Below are positions 15,256-22,507 of a stretch of 64,000 bases of DNA, one piece after another. Where the stretch lies: positions 434,001 through 498,000 of the forward strand of contig JAITUA010000020.1 of assembly GCA_031286615.1 (NCBI GenBank). The letters run 5' to 3'. Position 1 is the stretch's first letter, and every line of letters starts with the position of its first letter. The notes under the pieces were generated by a model, which was not told where the DNA came from, searched no databases, and saw nothing but the letters and a program-made list of their open reading frames with translations. Position numbers and translations under genes: made by a program. The DNA is from Chryseobacterium sp. Lineage in GTDB: Bacteria > Bacteroidota > Bacteroidia > Flavobacteriales > Weeksellaceae.

Positions 15256-15328
15256 TGGAAAATAGTTTTAAGAAACGAAGATATTGAAATAAGTTGAAGG
15301 AGGGAATAGTAATGTAAGGCCAAGGGTT

Positions 15329-15484
15329 GGGAGCTGGAAGAAGGAAGTTGGAAGTTATTATTGTATTGTAGTGAACTTCTACGTTTTTTATTTTTAACTT
15401 TTGTTTAAAAAATATTTCAATCAAAAACATCAGATGTTTCACGTCTGATAAAAACTTCCCTCTCCCAGCTTCCCTCTTCCAAGC
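15329..15484. repeat. Family C inverted pair (GGAAG-rich repeat)
   Basis: GGGAGCTGGAAGAAGGAAGT (from 15329) and a complementary-sense copy at 15455-15484 (reads GCTTGGAAGAGGGAAGCTGG on the other strand) lie about 100 nt apart in opposite orientation, next to the tyrS stop codon. The pair would fold into a long hairpin and could end tyrS transcription. Confidence 0.6.
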
Positions 15485-16684
15485 CTACACCAACTCAAAA
15501 AAGCCTCTTCTCCCGATTTTTATCTTCGTTTGAGGAGACAGTTCAATTTCTTCATCTGGGTTTATTATTTTAGTATTATTGATTTGAATTCCTCCATTTT
15601 CAATTAACCTTCGGACTGCTGATTTGCTGAGGTCATTTTTAAGCTGATGGCAAAGCTCCACAAGAGATACCTTGTTTTGGATTCTCTTCAAACCATGTAT
15701 AGAAACAGGTTCATATACTTTCTCTTCAAAATTTTTATTCTGAAACTGATTGATAAAGAATTGTTCCGCATTGTCTGCTGAAACATCATCATGGTATTGG
15801 CTGATGATATTTTTAGCAATGAGTTTTTTTATATTCATAGGATTTTCGCCCTCTTTCATTTTCGAAATAAGAATCGTTTTTTCTTCCACCGAAAAATCTG
15901 TGGTCAGGTTGATAAATTCTTCAATCAATGCATCCGGAATAGACATTGTCTTACCAAACATTTCATTAGGTTCATCTGTCAGCCCTATAATATTGTTCAG
16001 TGACTTACTCATCTTTTCCTTGCCGTCAAGCCCCTTCAGCAATGGCATACACATGACAATCTGTGCAGGCATTCCATGCATCTCCTGCAGCTGTCTTCCC
16101 ATTGTACAGTTAAAAAGCTGATCCGTACCACCCATTTCGATGTCACACTCAATTTTTACAGAATCAAAGCCCTGAAGAATTGGGTACACAAGTTCATGCA
16201 TGGCAATGGGAGTATTTTCTGTAAATCTTTTATTAAAATCATTGCGGTGCATGAGTTGGGCAACAGTAACTTTTGACAGCAATTGAATAACCTCTGAAAA
16301 GTCAAGCACATCCAGCCAGTCAGAATTGAAAACAATCTTTGTCTTCTGAACATCAATCACTTTTGAGAGCTGGCTGATATAAGTCTGGGCATTATGCTGA
16401 ACATTTTCGGCACTTAAAGGTTTTCGGGCTTTATTTTTTCCTGTAGGATCACCAATTCTTGCTGTAAAGCTTCCCACAACGATAATGATCTGATGTCCCA
16501 GATCCTGAAATTGTTTCAATTTTTTCAGTACTACCGCATGTCCCAGATGCAGATCCGGTGCAGTAGGGTCAAATCCCAATTTGATGGATAGTTTTCTGTT
16601 TTCCTTTTTGGCTTGTGTAAGTTTTTCTTCCAAACCATTTTCAGGCAGGATGATAGCCACATTTTCTTGTAGTAAATGAATCAT
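15485..16684 (-). CDS. tyrS: Tyrosine--tRNA ligase
   Basis: 399 residues, a class I synthetase that charges tRNA-Tyr. HIGH is HLGH at residues 46-49, KMSKS is intact at 224-228, and the Tyr/ATP pocket signatures KLGFDPTAPDLHLGH and GGTDQLFN (185-192) are present. The C-terminus is a full S4 RNA-binding domain (about 335-399, SAVRRLIENGGIQINN). The layout and length fit the TyrS2/TyrZ-like subfamily. The gene is preceded on its own strand by a 32-codon reading frame and an intrinsic terminator 20-odd nt from the ATG, suggesting transcription attenuation. Confidence 0.96.
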   Translation of the reverse strand: MIHLLQENVAIILPENGLEEKLTQAKKENRKLSIKLGFDPTAPDLHLGHAVVLKKLKQFQDLGHQIIIVVGSFTARIGDPTGKNKARKPLSAENVQHNAQTYISQLSKVIDVQKTKIVFNSDWLDVLDFSEVIQLLSKVTVAQLMHRNDFNKRFTENTPIAMHELVYPILQGFDSVKIECDIEMGGTDQLFNCTMGRQLQEMHGMPAQIVMCMPLLKGLDGKEKMSKSLNNIIGLTDEPNEMFGKTMSIPDALIEEFINLTTDFSVEEKTILISKMKEGENPMNIKKLIAKNIISQYHDDVSADNAEQFFINQFQNKNFEEKVYEPVSIHGLKRIQNKVSLVELCHQLKNDLSKSAVRRLIENGGIQINNTKIINPDEEIELSPQTKIKIGRRGFFELV

Positions 16685-16704
16685 GTTGAATAGTTTTAAA
16701 AATG

Positions 16705-16733
16705 AAAAAACCCGGACAGGTACTGTCCGGGTT
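16705..16733 (-). terminator. Intrinsic terminator in the tyrS leader (candidate attenuator)
   Basis: On the minus strand, an 11-bp perfect stem (16723-16733 with 16709-16719) with a 3-nt loop is followed by a U-run (16705-16710). It lies between a short leader ORF and the tyrS start, 20 nt before the tyrS ATG. With no other gene upstream on this strand for about 300 nt, it most simply acts on the tyrS transcript itself. Confidence 0.85.
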
Positions 16734-16754
16734 CTATATATACGTTAGATTATT

Positions 16755-16853
16755 TTATTGAATTACAGATATAGAAAGTCTTCCCGAACGATAGCTCGGA
16801 GTGTAATATTCACTGAAGAATGGAAGACGTAGTATACTGTTTAAATGTTTCAT
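16755..16853 (-). CDS. Putative Tyr-containing leader peptide of tyrS
   Basis: 32 codons beginning ATGAAACAT and ending in TAA, 22 nt before the terminator stem on the tyrS strand. Residues 14-22 are SEYYTPSYR, giving three Tyr codons within six (residues 16, 17 and 21). Just after Tyr21, the leader RNA segment GUUCGGG (16789-16783) can pair with CCCGGAC in the 5' arm of the terminator (7 bp, one G-U). This is the layout expected of ribosome-mediated attenuation: a stall at Tyr codons would favour the antiterminator. A promoter-like pair lies just upstream. Translation and conservation are untested. Confidence 0.55.
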   Translation of the reverse strand: MKHLNSILRLPFFSEYYTPSYRSGRLSISVIQ

Positions 16854-16860
16854 TATATTG

Positions 16861-16889
16861 TAAATGTACAGAAATTTCTGTGGATCCAA
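16861..16889 (-). promoter_or_regulatory. Candidate promoter of the tyrS leader, with embedded palindrome
   Basis: On the minus strand, TTG (16887-16889), 18 nt, then TACATTTA (16861-16868), one base off TAnnTTTG. The 14-nt palindrome ACAGAAATTTCTGT (16868-16881) lies between the two boxes and could bind a regulator. The remaining stretch 16890-17163 shows no gene. Confidence 0.4.
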
Positions 16890-17163
16890 TATTTAAACCA
16901 TTAAGACTTATTGTAGGGCTATAACAAGATTTGTTTTTAAAAAAAAACTTAACCATCCATCTATCTTAATGGCTTAAAATAATGGTTCAAAACAATTTTA
17001 CTTGCGGTTTTTGAAGCTAATTTCATGCCATAAATCTCTTAAAAGTAAAATACAGGACAAAGATGCTAAAACTAGATTTTATTATTTTCTTTGTCAGGTT
17101 ATAAGTGTTGATTAATAATGGGTTGGCGGTTTGTTTGTCAGTGTTTGTTTTACGAATGGTTAT

Positions 17164-17754
17164 TTAATAATTAAGTGCATATTCAGAATATAAGTATTTA
17201 ATCTGAGCTTTCCAGATCTCAAGATTTTCGGAGCTCGCTTTATCTGCTTTATCAAAAAATAAATGTCGGATAATTTCCAGTCCGGAGTAGATGAAAATTC
17301 CGTTATCCGAGGTTAAAGTGAGAGCTTTATCCATCCCGGTTTGTTCATATTCTTCATGAGATTTTCCGTGAGTATTGATAATTACGGTTTTTTTACCAGT
17401 TAGCAACCCTTTCTGTATGCCATGGTCATAACGATAAGCAAATCCGTAACTGAAGACGCGGTCTATATAACCTTTCATCATTGCAGGAAGACCAGTCCAC
17501 CAGATGGGATAAATAAAAGTAATCTGTTCCGCCCAGGAAATATAATCCTGTTCAGCCTGTATATCATCAGCTACTTTTCCCATACGCTGTCCCTGCATAT
17601 CAGCCAAAGAAAATATAGGATCAAAACCTTCTGCATACAGATCTCTCACTACAATTTCCTGATTATTGGATTCAAGCGTTTCAACAACGGTGCTTAAAAG
17701 TTGATGATTTAAACTGTTCTCATTCGGATGGGCGTAAATTATTAAATGTCTCAT
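17164..17754 (-). CDS. NAD(P)H-dependent oxidoreductase, flavodoxin-like fold
   Basis: 196 residues of the NQO/MdaB/KefF-like quinone reductase family (FMN or FAD). The start MRHLIIYAHPNENSLNHQLL is the flavin-phosphate loop; the middle FIYPIWWTGLPAMMKGYIDRVFSYGFAY is the family signature for the flavin ring and substrate pocket. Typically reduces quinones or nitro compounds by two electrons to avoid radicals. It is the most downstream gene of a minus-strand group (TetR, GNAT, AraC, this gene), 75 nt after AraC with its own inverted repeat and -7 box between, so the AraC protein probably controls it. Confidence 0.88.
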   Translation of the reverse strand: MRHLIIYAHPNENSLNHQLLSTVVETLESNNQEIVVRDLYAEGFDPIFSLADMQGQRMGKVADDIQAEQDYISWAEQITFIYPIWWTGLPAMMKGYIDRVFSYGFAYRYDHGIQKGLLTGKKTVIINTHGKSHEEYEQTGMDKALTLTSDNGIFIYSGLEIIRHLFFDKADKASSENLEIWKAQIKYLYSEYALNY

Positions 17755-17759
17755 TGTTT

Positions 17760-17788
17760 GTCTTATTAAGATTAATGAGACAAAAGTA
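17760..17788 (-). promoter_or_regulatory. Inverted repeat and -7 box upstream of the oxidoreductase
   Basis: GTCTTATTAA and TTAATGAGAC form a near-perfect 22-nt inverted repeat at 17760-17781, and TACTTTTG (17781-17788, minus strand) fits TAnnTTTG. The repeat lies between promoter and ATG, a repressor-like position. Confidence 0.5.
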
Positions 17789-17829
17789 GCGCGATGTACT
17801 TTGCAAAAATTGTAAGAAAACGAAACGGA

Positions 17830-18648
17830 CTATTTTGATTTTGGATTACAGATCTCCTGTTGAAATTTCAAATACCGAGCTGGCGAAATGTTCATAAAAT
17901 GTTTGAAATCATGAACAAGCTGGCTTTGATCATAATAACCGCACTCATCAATAATGGTAAACCACTTCACTTTATTCTGCTTACCGGTTTCCTCTTCAAT
18001 GATTTTTACAGCTTTTAAAAAACGGTTATAGCGGTTAAGTTCTTTCAGAGAATATCCAAATTGTTCTTTCTGCTTGCGCTGAATATTTCTTTCCGTCTGC
18101 TGAGTCTGTTCTGCAATAACTTTGACAGGATTCAAAAGATCATTTTCAAAACTGCTCAAGAGCTTACTGGTAGTGTCCTGATGCTGAAGATAAGGCCGGC
18201 AAAATTCAAGGATGTGATTTACTTGCTCTTGTGTGGAATCTAATTTTTTCAGCTGATGCCACAGATCTGTAAAACAATTTTCCTCCAGCAGTTCGTCAGG
18301 ATGTCTTATCGATTGTTCAATGGGCACTTTTCCAAAAAATCTGAAGAATGCATCGTCTTTAAAATTAGCTACCAGAATAGAACAATCCGCAGGAAGGGTA
18401 TATTCAAAAGATTGTCTCACCGGACCAAATACCATACATTTATCAACACCAATGATTGTCTTTTCCCGGGTAGACATTGTAGCACTTTCTCCAAAACAGA
18501 ATAACAGAATCGTCTGATACGTGGGCAGAAGAGTTTTGGTAACAGATAGATAGGAAGTATTTTCAGCAAAATAAAAATGAGTAAATACATTTTCAAATTC
18601 CTGAGGAACTGAAATTCTAAACTCATTGTATTCCGGTGATAATTCCAT
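17830..18648 (-). CDS. AraC family transcriptional regulator
   Basis: 272 residues: an N-terminal sensor part of about 150 residues with beta-rich character (FTHFYFAENTSYLSVTKTLLPTYQTILLFCFGE) and a C-terminal double helix-turn-helix (about 165-262), ending NISPARYLKFQQE. The second HTH GYYDQSQLVHDFKHFMNISPARY is the standard AraC signature. It starts 10 nt after the GNAT stop and precedes the quinone-oxidoreductase gene by 75 nt, so the oxidoreductase is its likely target. The inducer is unknown. Confidence 0.9.
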   Translation of the reverse strand: MELSPEYNEFRISVPQEFENVFTHFYFAENTSYLSVTKTLLPTYQTILLFCFGESATMSTREKTIIGVDKCMVFGPVRQSFEYTLPADCSILVANFKDDAFFRFFGKVPIEQSIRHPDELLEENCFTDLWHQLKKLDSTQEQVNHILEFCRPYLQHQDTTSKLLSSFENDLLNPVKVIAEQTQQTERNIQRKQKEQFGYSLKELNRYNRFLKAVKIIEEETGKQNKVKWFTIIDECGYYDQSQLVHDFKHFMNISPARYLKFQQEICNPKSK

Positions 18649-18658
18649 AATTCAGAAA

Positions 18659-19153
18659 TTAAGAAAATTTTTTTGTCATTTTATAATTGGTAAGAGCAAT
18701 TCCTCTTACATGAACAATCTGCTCTTTAATCACATGAAAACCCATCTTTTCAAAAAACGGCCTGGCGGTTTTGCTTACATCTGCCGTAATTTGTTTCGTA
18801 TCATGCTCCAGAGCCTCTTTTTCAATTTCATGGTAAAGCATCGCCGCTATTCCTTTCTGCTGATAATCTTTGTGCACAAAAAGAAGATCAATATAGTTTC
18901 CCTTATCAAGAGTACAGAACCCTACGATCTGATTTCCATTTTCAGCAATTAAAACATGTTGGCTGCTGATTACATTTATCCATCTTTCCTTATTTTCTGC
19001 ACCGGATTTCCATGCTTCAATTTGTTGGGGTTTATAGTCTTTTTGGCAAACCTCATCTATAGTGGATGTAAAAAGTTCCAGCATTTCCGGGAGATCTTTG
19101 CTGATCCCTTTTCTGATGGTGATACTTTGGCTATTGAATGTATTGCTGCTCAT
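18659..19153 (-). CDS. GNAT family N-acetyltransferase
   Basis: 164 residues of a GNAT fold. Motif A reads YIDLLFVHKDYQQKGIAAMLYHEIEKEA, with QQKGIA as the CoA pyrophosphate loop, and the C-terminal RPFFEKMGFHVIKEQ matches the PA4866/YafP-like group. Its first 23 nt overlap the 3' end of the TetR gene in another frame, so the two are probably translationally coupled and regulated together. Substrate unknown. No membrane segment. Confidence 0.85.
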   Translation of the reverse strand: MSSNTFNSQSITIRKGISKDLPEMLELFTSTIDEVCQKDYKPQQIEAWKSGAENKERWINVISSQHVLIAENGNQIVGFCTLDKGNYIDLLFVHKDYQQKGIAAMLYHEIEKEALEHDTKQITADVSKTARPFFEKMGFHVIKEQIVHVRGIALTNYKMTKKFS

Positions 19154-19751
19154 AAAGTTTTTGCTGTTCTTTATTAAGAAGTGGATAGAAAAGATTCATC
19201 TGCAGAAGCGTATAATGCCGTATTGCTTCTTTGGGACTGAGTTTTAAGATAAGCCTGTTGTGAGTAAGCCAGTTGTCTGCGATAATAAAAATCTGTTCAG
19301 TAAGACAATCCACGATAAAATGAGGAACATCTTTCTGAAAAATATTACTCTTTTGAAGGTCTGAAAAGATGAGCTGGAATTCCTCTTTTCTGCTGAAATT
19401 GATCCCTTCATAACTGGATTCTATTTCAGGAATCTGGTTGAGTATGTCTATAAAATTGATAAAGATAAAACGGTAAAAATAAAAGATCTCACAGGTAGAA
19501 TAGGTAAACTGATAGAGATCTTCCAGGCTTTTATTCTCCAGTTTTTTCATTTGGTTCAGCAGTTCATCCATTTTCAGGGTAAGCTCTGAGAAAAGAATTT
19601 TAATAATGTCTTCCGAGTGCCTGAAATGGTAATGCAGATTGCCCGCACTGATGTTAAGTTCAGCCGCAATATGCCTTGTGGTGATATTGTTATATCCCTT
19701 GTCATTAAATAATTCCAGCGCTTTAGACAGAATTTTATCCTTGGTCTTCAT
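19131..19751 (-). CDS. TetR/AcrR family transcriptional regulator
   Basis: 206 residues. The N-terminal HTH (residues 1-55) has the family pattern KDKILSKALELFNDKGYNNITTRHIAAELNISAGNLHYHFRHSEDI; the remaining helices are the variable ligand domain and contain many aromatic residues. Divergent from a two-gene unit of a 44-residue peptide and a small membrane protein, with a 24-nt perfect palindrome between them that is a strong operator candidate. Downstream it overlaps the GNAT gene. Ligand unknown. Confidence 0.9.
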   Translation of the reverse strand: MKTKDKILSKALELFNDKGYNNITTRHIAAELNISAGNLHYHFRHSEDIIKILFSELTLKMDELLNQMKKLENKSLEDLYQFTYSTCEIFYFYRFIFINFIDILNQIPEIESSYEGINFSRKEEFQLIFSDLQKSNIFQKDVPHFIVDCLTEQIFIIADNWLTHNRLILKLSPKEAIRHYTLLQMNLFYPLLNKEQQKLYEQQYIQ

Positions 19752-19796
19752 ATCTCAAAGATAAGAATATAAGAGTGGATATAAATCATATTTTTA

Positions 19797-19830
19797 AAAT
19801 TAGAACAATTGTTCTAATTTGATATATTTG
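19797..19830. promoter_or_regulatory. 24-nt palindromic operator with adjacent -7 box
   Basis: A perfect palindrome with half-site AAATTAGAACAA occupies 19797-19820. It is followed by TATATTTG (19823-19830), an exact -7 element for the plus-strand genes starting at 19849. A bound repressor would cover the -33 region. The divergent TetR gene starts 46 nt away, consistent with autoregulation. Confidence 0.75.
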
Positions 19831-19848
19831 CAGTAATAAATTAAGGCA

Positions 19849-19983
19849 ATGGAAGGCAAACCGAAATTTGATTACGAATCAGCAGATAAAAAAGAAAATA
19901 AAAGTGAAAGAGATCCACAGGAAGTTATATCCAAAATACTGCAGGTGATTCTTGGGATAATAATGGCAGTGCTCCATATGTGA
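19849..19983 (+). CDS. 44-residue tail-anchored peptide, unknown function
   Basis: Starts MEGKPKFDYESADKK. The first 25 residues are charged and soluble; the last 17-18 (KILQVILGIIMAVLHM) are hydrophobic, like a tail anchor. It sits 19 nt after a good -7 box and TetR-type operator, and its stop overlaps the next start (TGATG), a strong sign that it is really translated. I recognise no family. Confidence 0.6.
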   Translation: MEGKPKFDYESADKKENKSERDPQEVISKILQVILGIIMAVLHM

Positions 19984-20363
19984 TGAAAAGAAGAATTTCA
20001 TATTGGTTTCTGCTGGGACTGGCAGCTTGGGGAGTAATTGTTTTACTGAGGCGAAACGGAATTTATATTCCCGTTATCAATGATTATTTTACAGATATTA
20101 TTACTGTTCCTATGTATTGTTACCTGATAGAATATATAATGAATTCAATCTTGGGCTATCAATGGAAACCGGATCTGAAATTTATATTGACCTCAGTGTT
20201 CTATCTGTCTTTTTTGTTTGAAGTGCTTTGCCCGAAACTATCTGTCCAGTTTACCGGAGATGTTTTTGATGTACTTGCTTATTTTACCGGTGGAATGGTA
20301 TACTACATGGCTTCAGTAAAGAATTTGGCTATAAATAAAAAAGCCAACAGGTCTACATCGTAA
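19983..20363 (+). CDS. Small VanZ-like / magnesium-citrate-transporter-like membrane protein
   Basis: 126 residues from the ATG at 19983, which shares its A with the stop codon of the upstream peptide; a GTG one codon earlier is possible. Three or four hydrophobic segments (SYWFLLGLAAWGVIVLL, ITVPMYCYLIEYIMNSIL, FILTSVFYLSFLFEVLCP, VLAYFTGGMVYYMAS). The FTGDVFDVLAYFTGG segment resembles the D-x-x-D-x-x-AY helix of VanZ-like proteins and the small proteins labelled magnesium citrate secondary transporter in flavobacteria. Probably under the divergent TetR. Function not shown by sequence. Confidence 0.7.
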   Translation: MKRRISYWFLLGLAAWGVIVLLRRNGIYIPVINDYFTDIITVPMYCYLIEYIMNSILGYQWKPDLKFILTSVFYLSFLFEVLCPKLSVQFTGDVFDVLAYFTGGMVYYMASVKNLAINKKANRSTS

Positions 20364-20616
20364 AGGAGACTGCTGGCTGTGGTATAGTTTTTATCCTGAT
20401 TCAATCGTTCTTATTAATCTCAGTTGTACTTTTTTATCAGCAGCGTTCTTTCGATTATGTATACAAGACAGTTATTGAATCCGGAATGTTACATGAGCAG
20501 GAAAACATTTTTTAAACTGATATATTTAAAAGCTGTTCTTTTGAATAAGAATAAAGAAATTGCCCAACGATAACAATGAAAGGCAGCCAAAACAGTTGAA
20601 AGCAAATGATAGGTTT

Positions 20617-21240
20617 TTATTCCTGTTCAAGTTTGATAATAGGTCCTTTATAAAACTTAGTCAGATCATACAGATCTGCAAAATGATGTTGAAGCTCAAG
20701 AATGATTTTTCCGTCAAATTCTTTTGAAGCGCATTGGTCTTCTGCCAAAACATATAAAGATTGATTGTCAGGTTTCAGATACTCACAAAGTATATTATCC
20801 TGATGCTGGTCTCTATTGATAATTTCTGTGAGAAATATTCCGTAGATCAGGAATTGATTGAAGTTTTTGGAATCTACAATATAATTCATGTCCTGTTTCA
20901 GAAGCTTTTCATAGTCTGAAAGAATCTGAAGAAAGTTTTCGGCATGAATGGTTGTCGGTATTTCATAAAAAAGATCAATACCATTAATAAAAAGCTGTGT
21001 TTTTGCTTCCTCATGATCTGAAAAATACACTTTACTAAACCATTGAAAAATAAGAAGAAGCTCCTCCTGAGTAAGTTCTTCAACAGAATCCTTTACCTTG
21101 TTTTTGATATTTTCAAGCGTATCTTTTGCATCAGATGGCAGGAATTGTAGAATATTTTCCTCTTCACGGTCGAGCTTATTGTACAAATTAATTTTGGCAA
21201 TAGTAGGGTTGGTTTTGATGAAATAAAGTTCTTCCGCCAT
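20617..21240 (-). CDS. Hypothetical protein, cytosolic
   Basis: 207 residues with no signal peptide or membrane segment and no motif I recognise. Composition is acidic and helix-prone (EEENILQFLPSDAKDTLENI, EELTQEELLLIFQWFSKVYF). The C-terminal region DGKIILELQHHFADLYDLTKFYKGP may be a separate small domain. It has normal codon use for the window, an ATG start and its own upstream space, so I consider it a real gene. It stands alone, with a 253-nt gap to the previous gene. That gap shows only a weak hairpin near 20349-20375. Confidence 0.65.
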   Translation of the reverse strand: MAEELYFIKTNPTIAKINLYNKLDREEENILQFLPSDAKDTLENIKNKVKDSVEELTQEELLLIFQWFSKVYFSDHEEAKTQLFINGIDLFYEIPTTIHAENFLQILSDYEKLLKQDMNYIVDSKNFNQFLIYGIFLTEIINRDQHQDNILCEYLKPDNQSLYVLAEDQCASKEFDGKIILELQHHFADLYDLTKFYKGPIIKLEQE

Positions 21241-21335
21241 AGGTATTTACCAAATAATCTTTAAAAATGGTTATTGAAAGATACAAAATATGCTTCAATC
21301 TTATTAAAAAAAATAATATGTAGCGAATGGTATAA

Positions 21336-21803
21336 CTATTTTACCGTCTCATGCAGTGCAATTCTGTTTCCTTCTGAATCTTCAAATTCTGCTACGGCAA
21401 AACCATACTTTTCATCTGTTTTCTTAGGATAAAGAACAGTTCCTCCATGTTGTACAGCCTTTTCCAGGGTATGGTCAATATTCTCTGTTTTAAAATAAAT
21501 AATAACACCGCTTTTGGAAGGTTTGTAGACATCACCTTTAGCCAGAGCTCCTGTAATCCCACTGTTTTTTTCTTCAAAGGGAAAAAGAGCCATCTCATAA
21601 CGGTCTATGATCTCTTTCTCAAAACTAAAGTTGAAAACAGCAGAATAGAACTTTTCTGCACGCTCCAGATCATGCACCGGGATTTCAAAATATACTACAG
21701 GATTGGTCGATTTCATATTTTTTCCAAGGTTAGGTTTCTGTGATTCTCTGCAAGATACAGCAATTAGTAGTAAAAACAGGAAAAGAGAAAACAGGGATTT
21801 CAT
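21336..21803 (-). CDS. VOC family lipoprotein
   Basis: 155 residues. The signal peptide ends in a lipobox (LIAVSC, Cys18), so the protein should be lipid-anchored. The mature part is a vicinal-oxygen-chelate (glyoxalase/bleomycin-resistance-like) domain: PVVYFEIPVHDLERAEKFYSAVFNF at the start and FEDSEGNRIALHE at the end, with paired metal-type His/Glu positions. Most VOC homologues of this type are cytosolic, so the lipoprotein signal is the unusual point. Divergent from a TetR regulator with an operator-like repeat between, so it may be a target of that TetR. Confidence 0.8.
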   Translation of the reverse strand: MKSLFSLFLFLLLIAVSCRESQKPNLGKNMKSTNPVVYFEIPVHDLERAEKFYSAVFNFSFEKEIIDRYEMALFPFEEKNSGITGALAKGDVYKPSKSGVIIYFKTENIDHTLEKAVQHGGTVLYPKKTDEKYGFAVAEFEDSEGNRIALHETVK

Positions 21804-21858
21804 GGCAGGGATTATTTCTTTGATCTAAAATAAAGTTTTTATCTGTATTTTAAAAATA

Positions 21859-21889
21859 GATAGACTTATCTATTTTTTGTTTAGATTTG
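21859..21889. promoter_or_regulatory. TetR-type operator and promoter of the TetR-MFS unit
   Basis: AAATAGATA and TATCTATTT form an inverted repeat around 21855-21877, containing TAGA-N4-TCTA. TAGATTTG at 21882-21889 is an exact -7 element 14 nt before the TetR ATG. A second TAGA-N4-TCTA lies before the MFS gene. Confidence 0.6.
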
Positions 21890-21903
21890 TAAAAATTTTC
21901 ACG

Positions 21904-22467
21904 ATGAAAAAAGAAAAAGTACGCGAGAGGATTATCAGAGTTGCTTCAGATTTATTTTATAAGCAAGGTTATAATTCTACAGGAATCAACCAGATTATTG
22001 CAGAAGCTGATATTGCTATCGGTTCACTGTACAACCACTTTTCATCTAAAAATGATCTTCTTCAGGCATATCTCATCAAAGAAGAGCTTGGTTGGTTTGA
22101 GGGATATGAAAACAGTATATCCAAGATTTCAGAACCCAGAGAAAAACTTCTGGCACTTATTGATTACAGGAAGAAACTACAGCAGATCTCAAAGTTTGCA
22201 GGATGTCATTTTATAAAAATAGTTTCTGAAATAGGAGAAGGAAATCCTTCTGTCTCAGGTTTTGCCAAACAGCATAAAGAAAAACAGAAAGATCTGATTA
22301 AAACACTCGTAGCAGAATATGGGGTGCAAGGACAAGTTTCTGATGTTGATTTATTAACCGGGAATATTTTCCTTTTAATAGAAGGAGCAGTTGTAACATC
22401 CACAATCAGCAAACAAAATGATTCTTTTGATCAGGTTAAAAAAATTGTTCAGGGTTTATTACCCTAA
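21904..22467 (+). CDS. TetR/AcrR family transcriptional regulator
   Basis: 187 residues from the ATG at 21904 (MKKEKVRERI); nine more upstream in-frame codons exist but would start before the -7 box. HTH: IIRVASDLFYKQGYNSTGINQIIAEADIAIGSLYNHFSSKNDLL. The C-terminal region FAGCHFIKIVSEIGEGNP matches the group with a TetR_C-type domain common near efflux pumps. Followed after 40 nt by an MFS drug exporter, with matching operator-like sites before both genes, so it most likely represses itself and the pump. Confidence 0.9.
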   Translation: MKKEKVRERIIRVASDLFYKQGYNSTGINQIIAEADIAIGSLYNHFSSKNDLLQAYLIKEELGWFEGYENSISKISEPREKLLALIDYRKKLQQISKFAGCHFIKIVSEIGEGNPSVSGFAKQHKEKQKDLIKTLVAEYGVQGQVSDVDLLTGNIFLLIEGAVVTSTISKQNDSFDQVKKIVQGLLP

Positions 22468-22483
22468 TTTTTTTTGAATATTT

Positions 22484-22501
22484 AAAAATAGATATATCTA
22501 T
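22484..22501. promoter_or_regulatory. Second TetR-type operator, before the MFS gene
   Basis: The 14-nt perfect palindrome ATAGATATATCTAT (22488-22501) contains TAGA-N4-TCTA like the site upstream of the TetR gene. It lies in the 40-nt gap just before the MFS ATG. Confidence 0.55.
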
Positions 22502-22507
22502 ATAAAA

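Noticed and set aside
14734-15442. Additional plus/minus ORFs around the exonuclease
   Set aside because: They are alternative frames of the DEDDh exonuclease or of the family C repeats and show no family resemblance.
20349-20380. Terminator after the VanZ-like gene
   Set aside because: AGCCAACAG/CTGCTGGCT can pair, but with a long loop and without a following T-run, so I do not call it.
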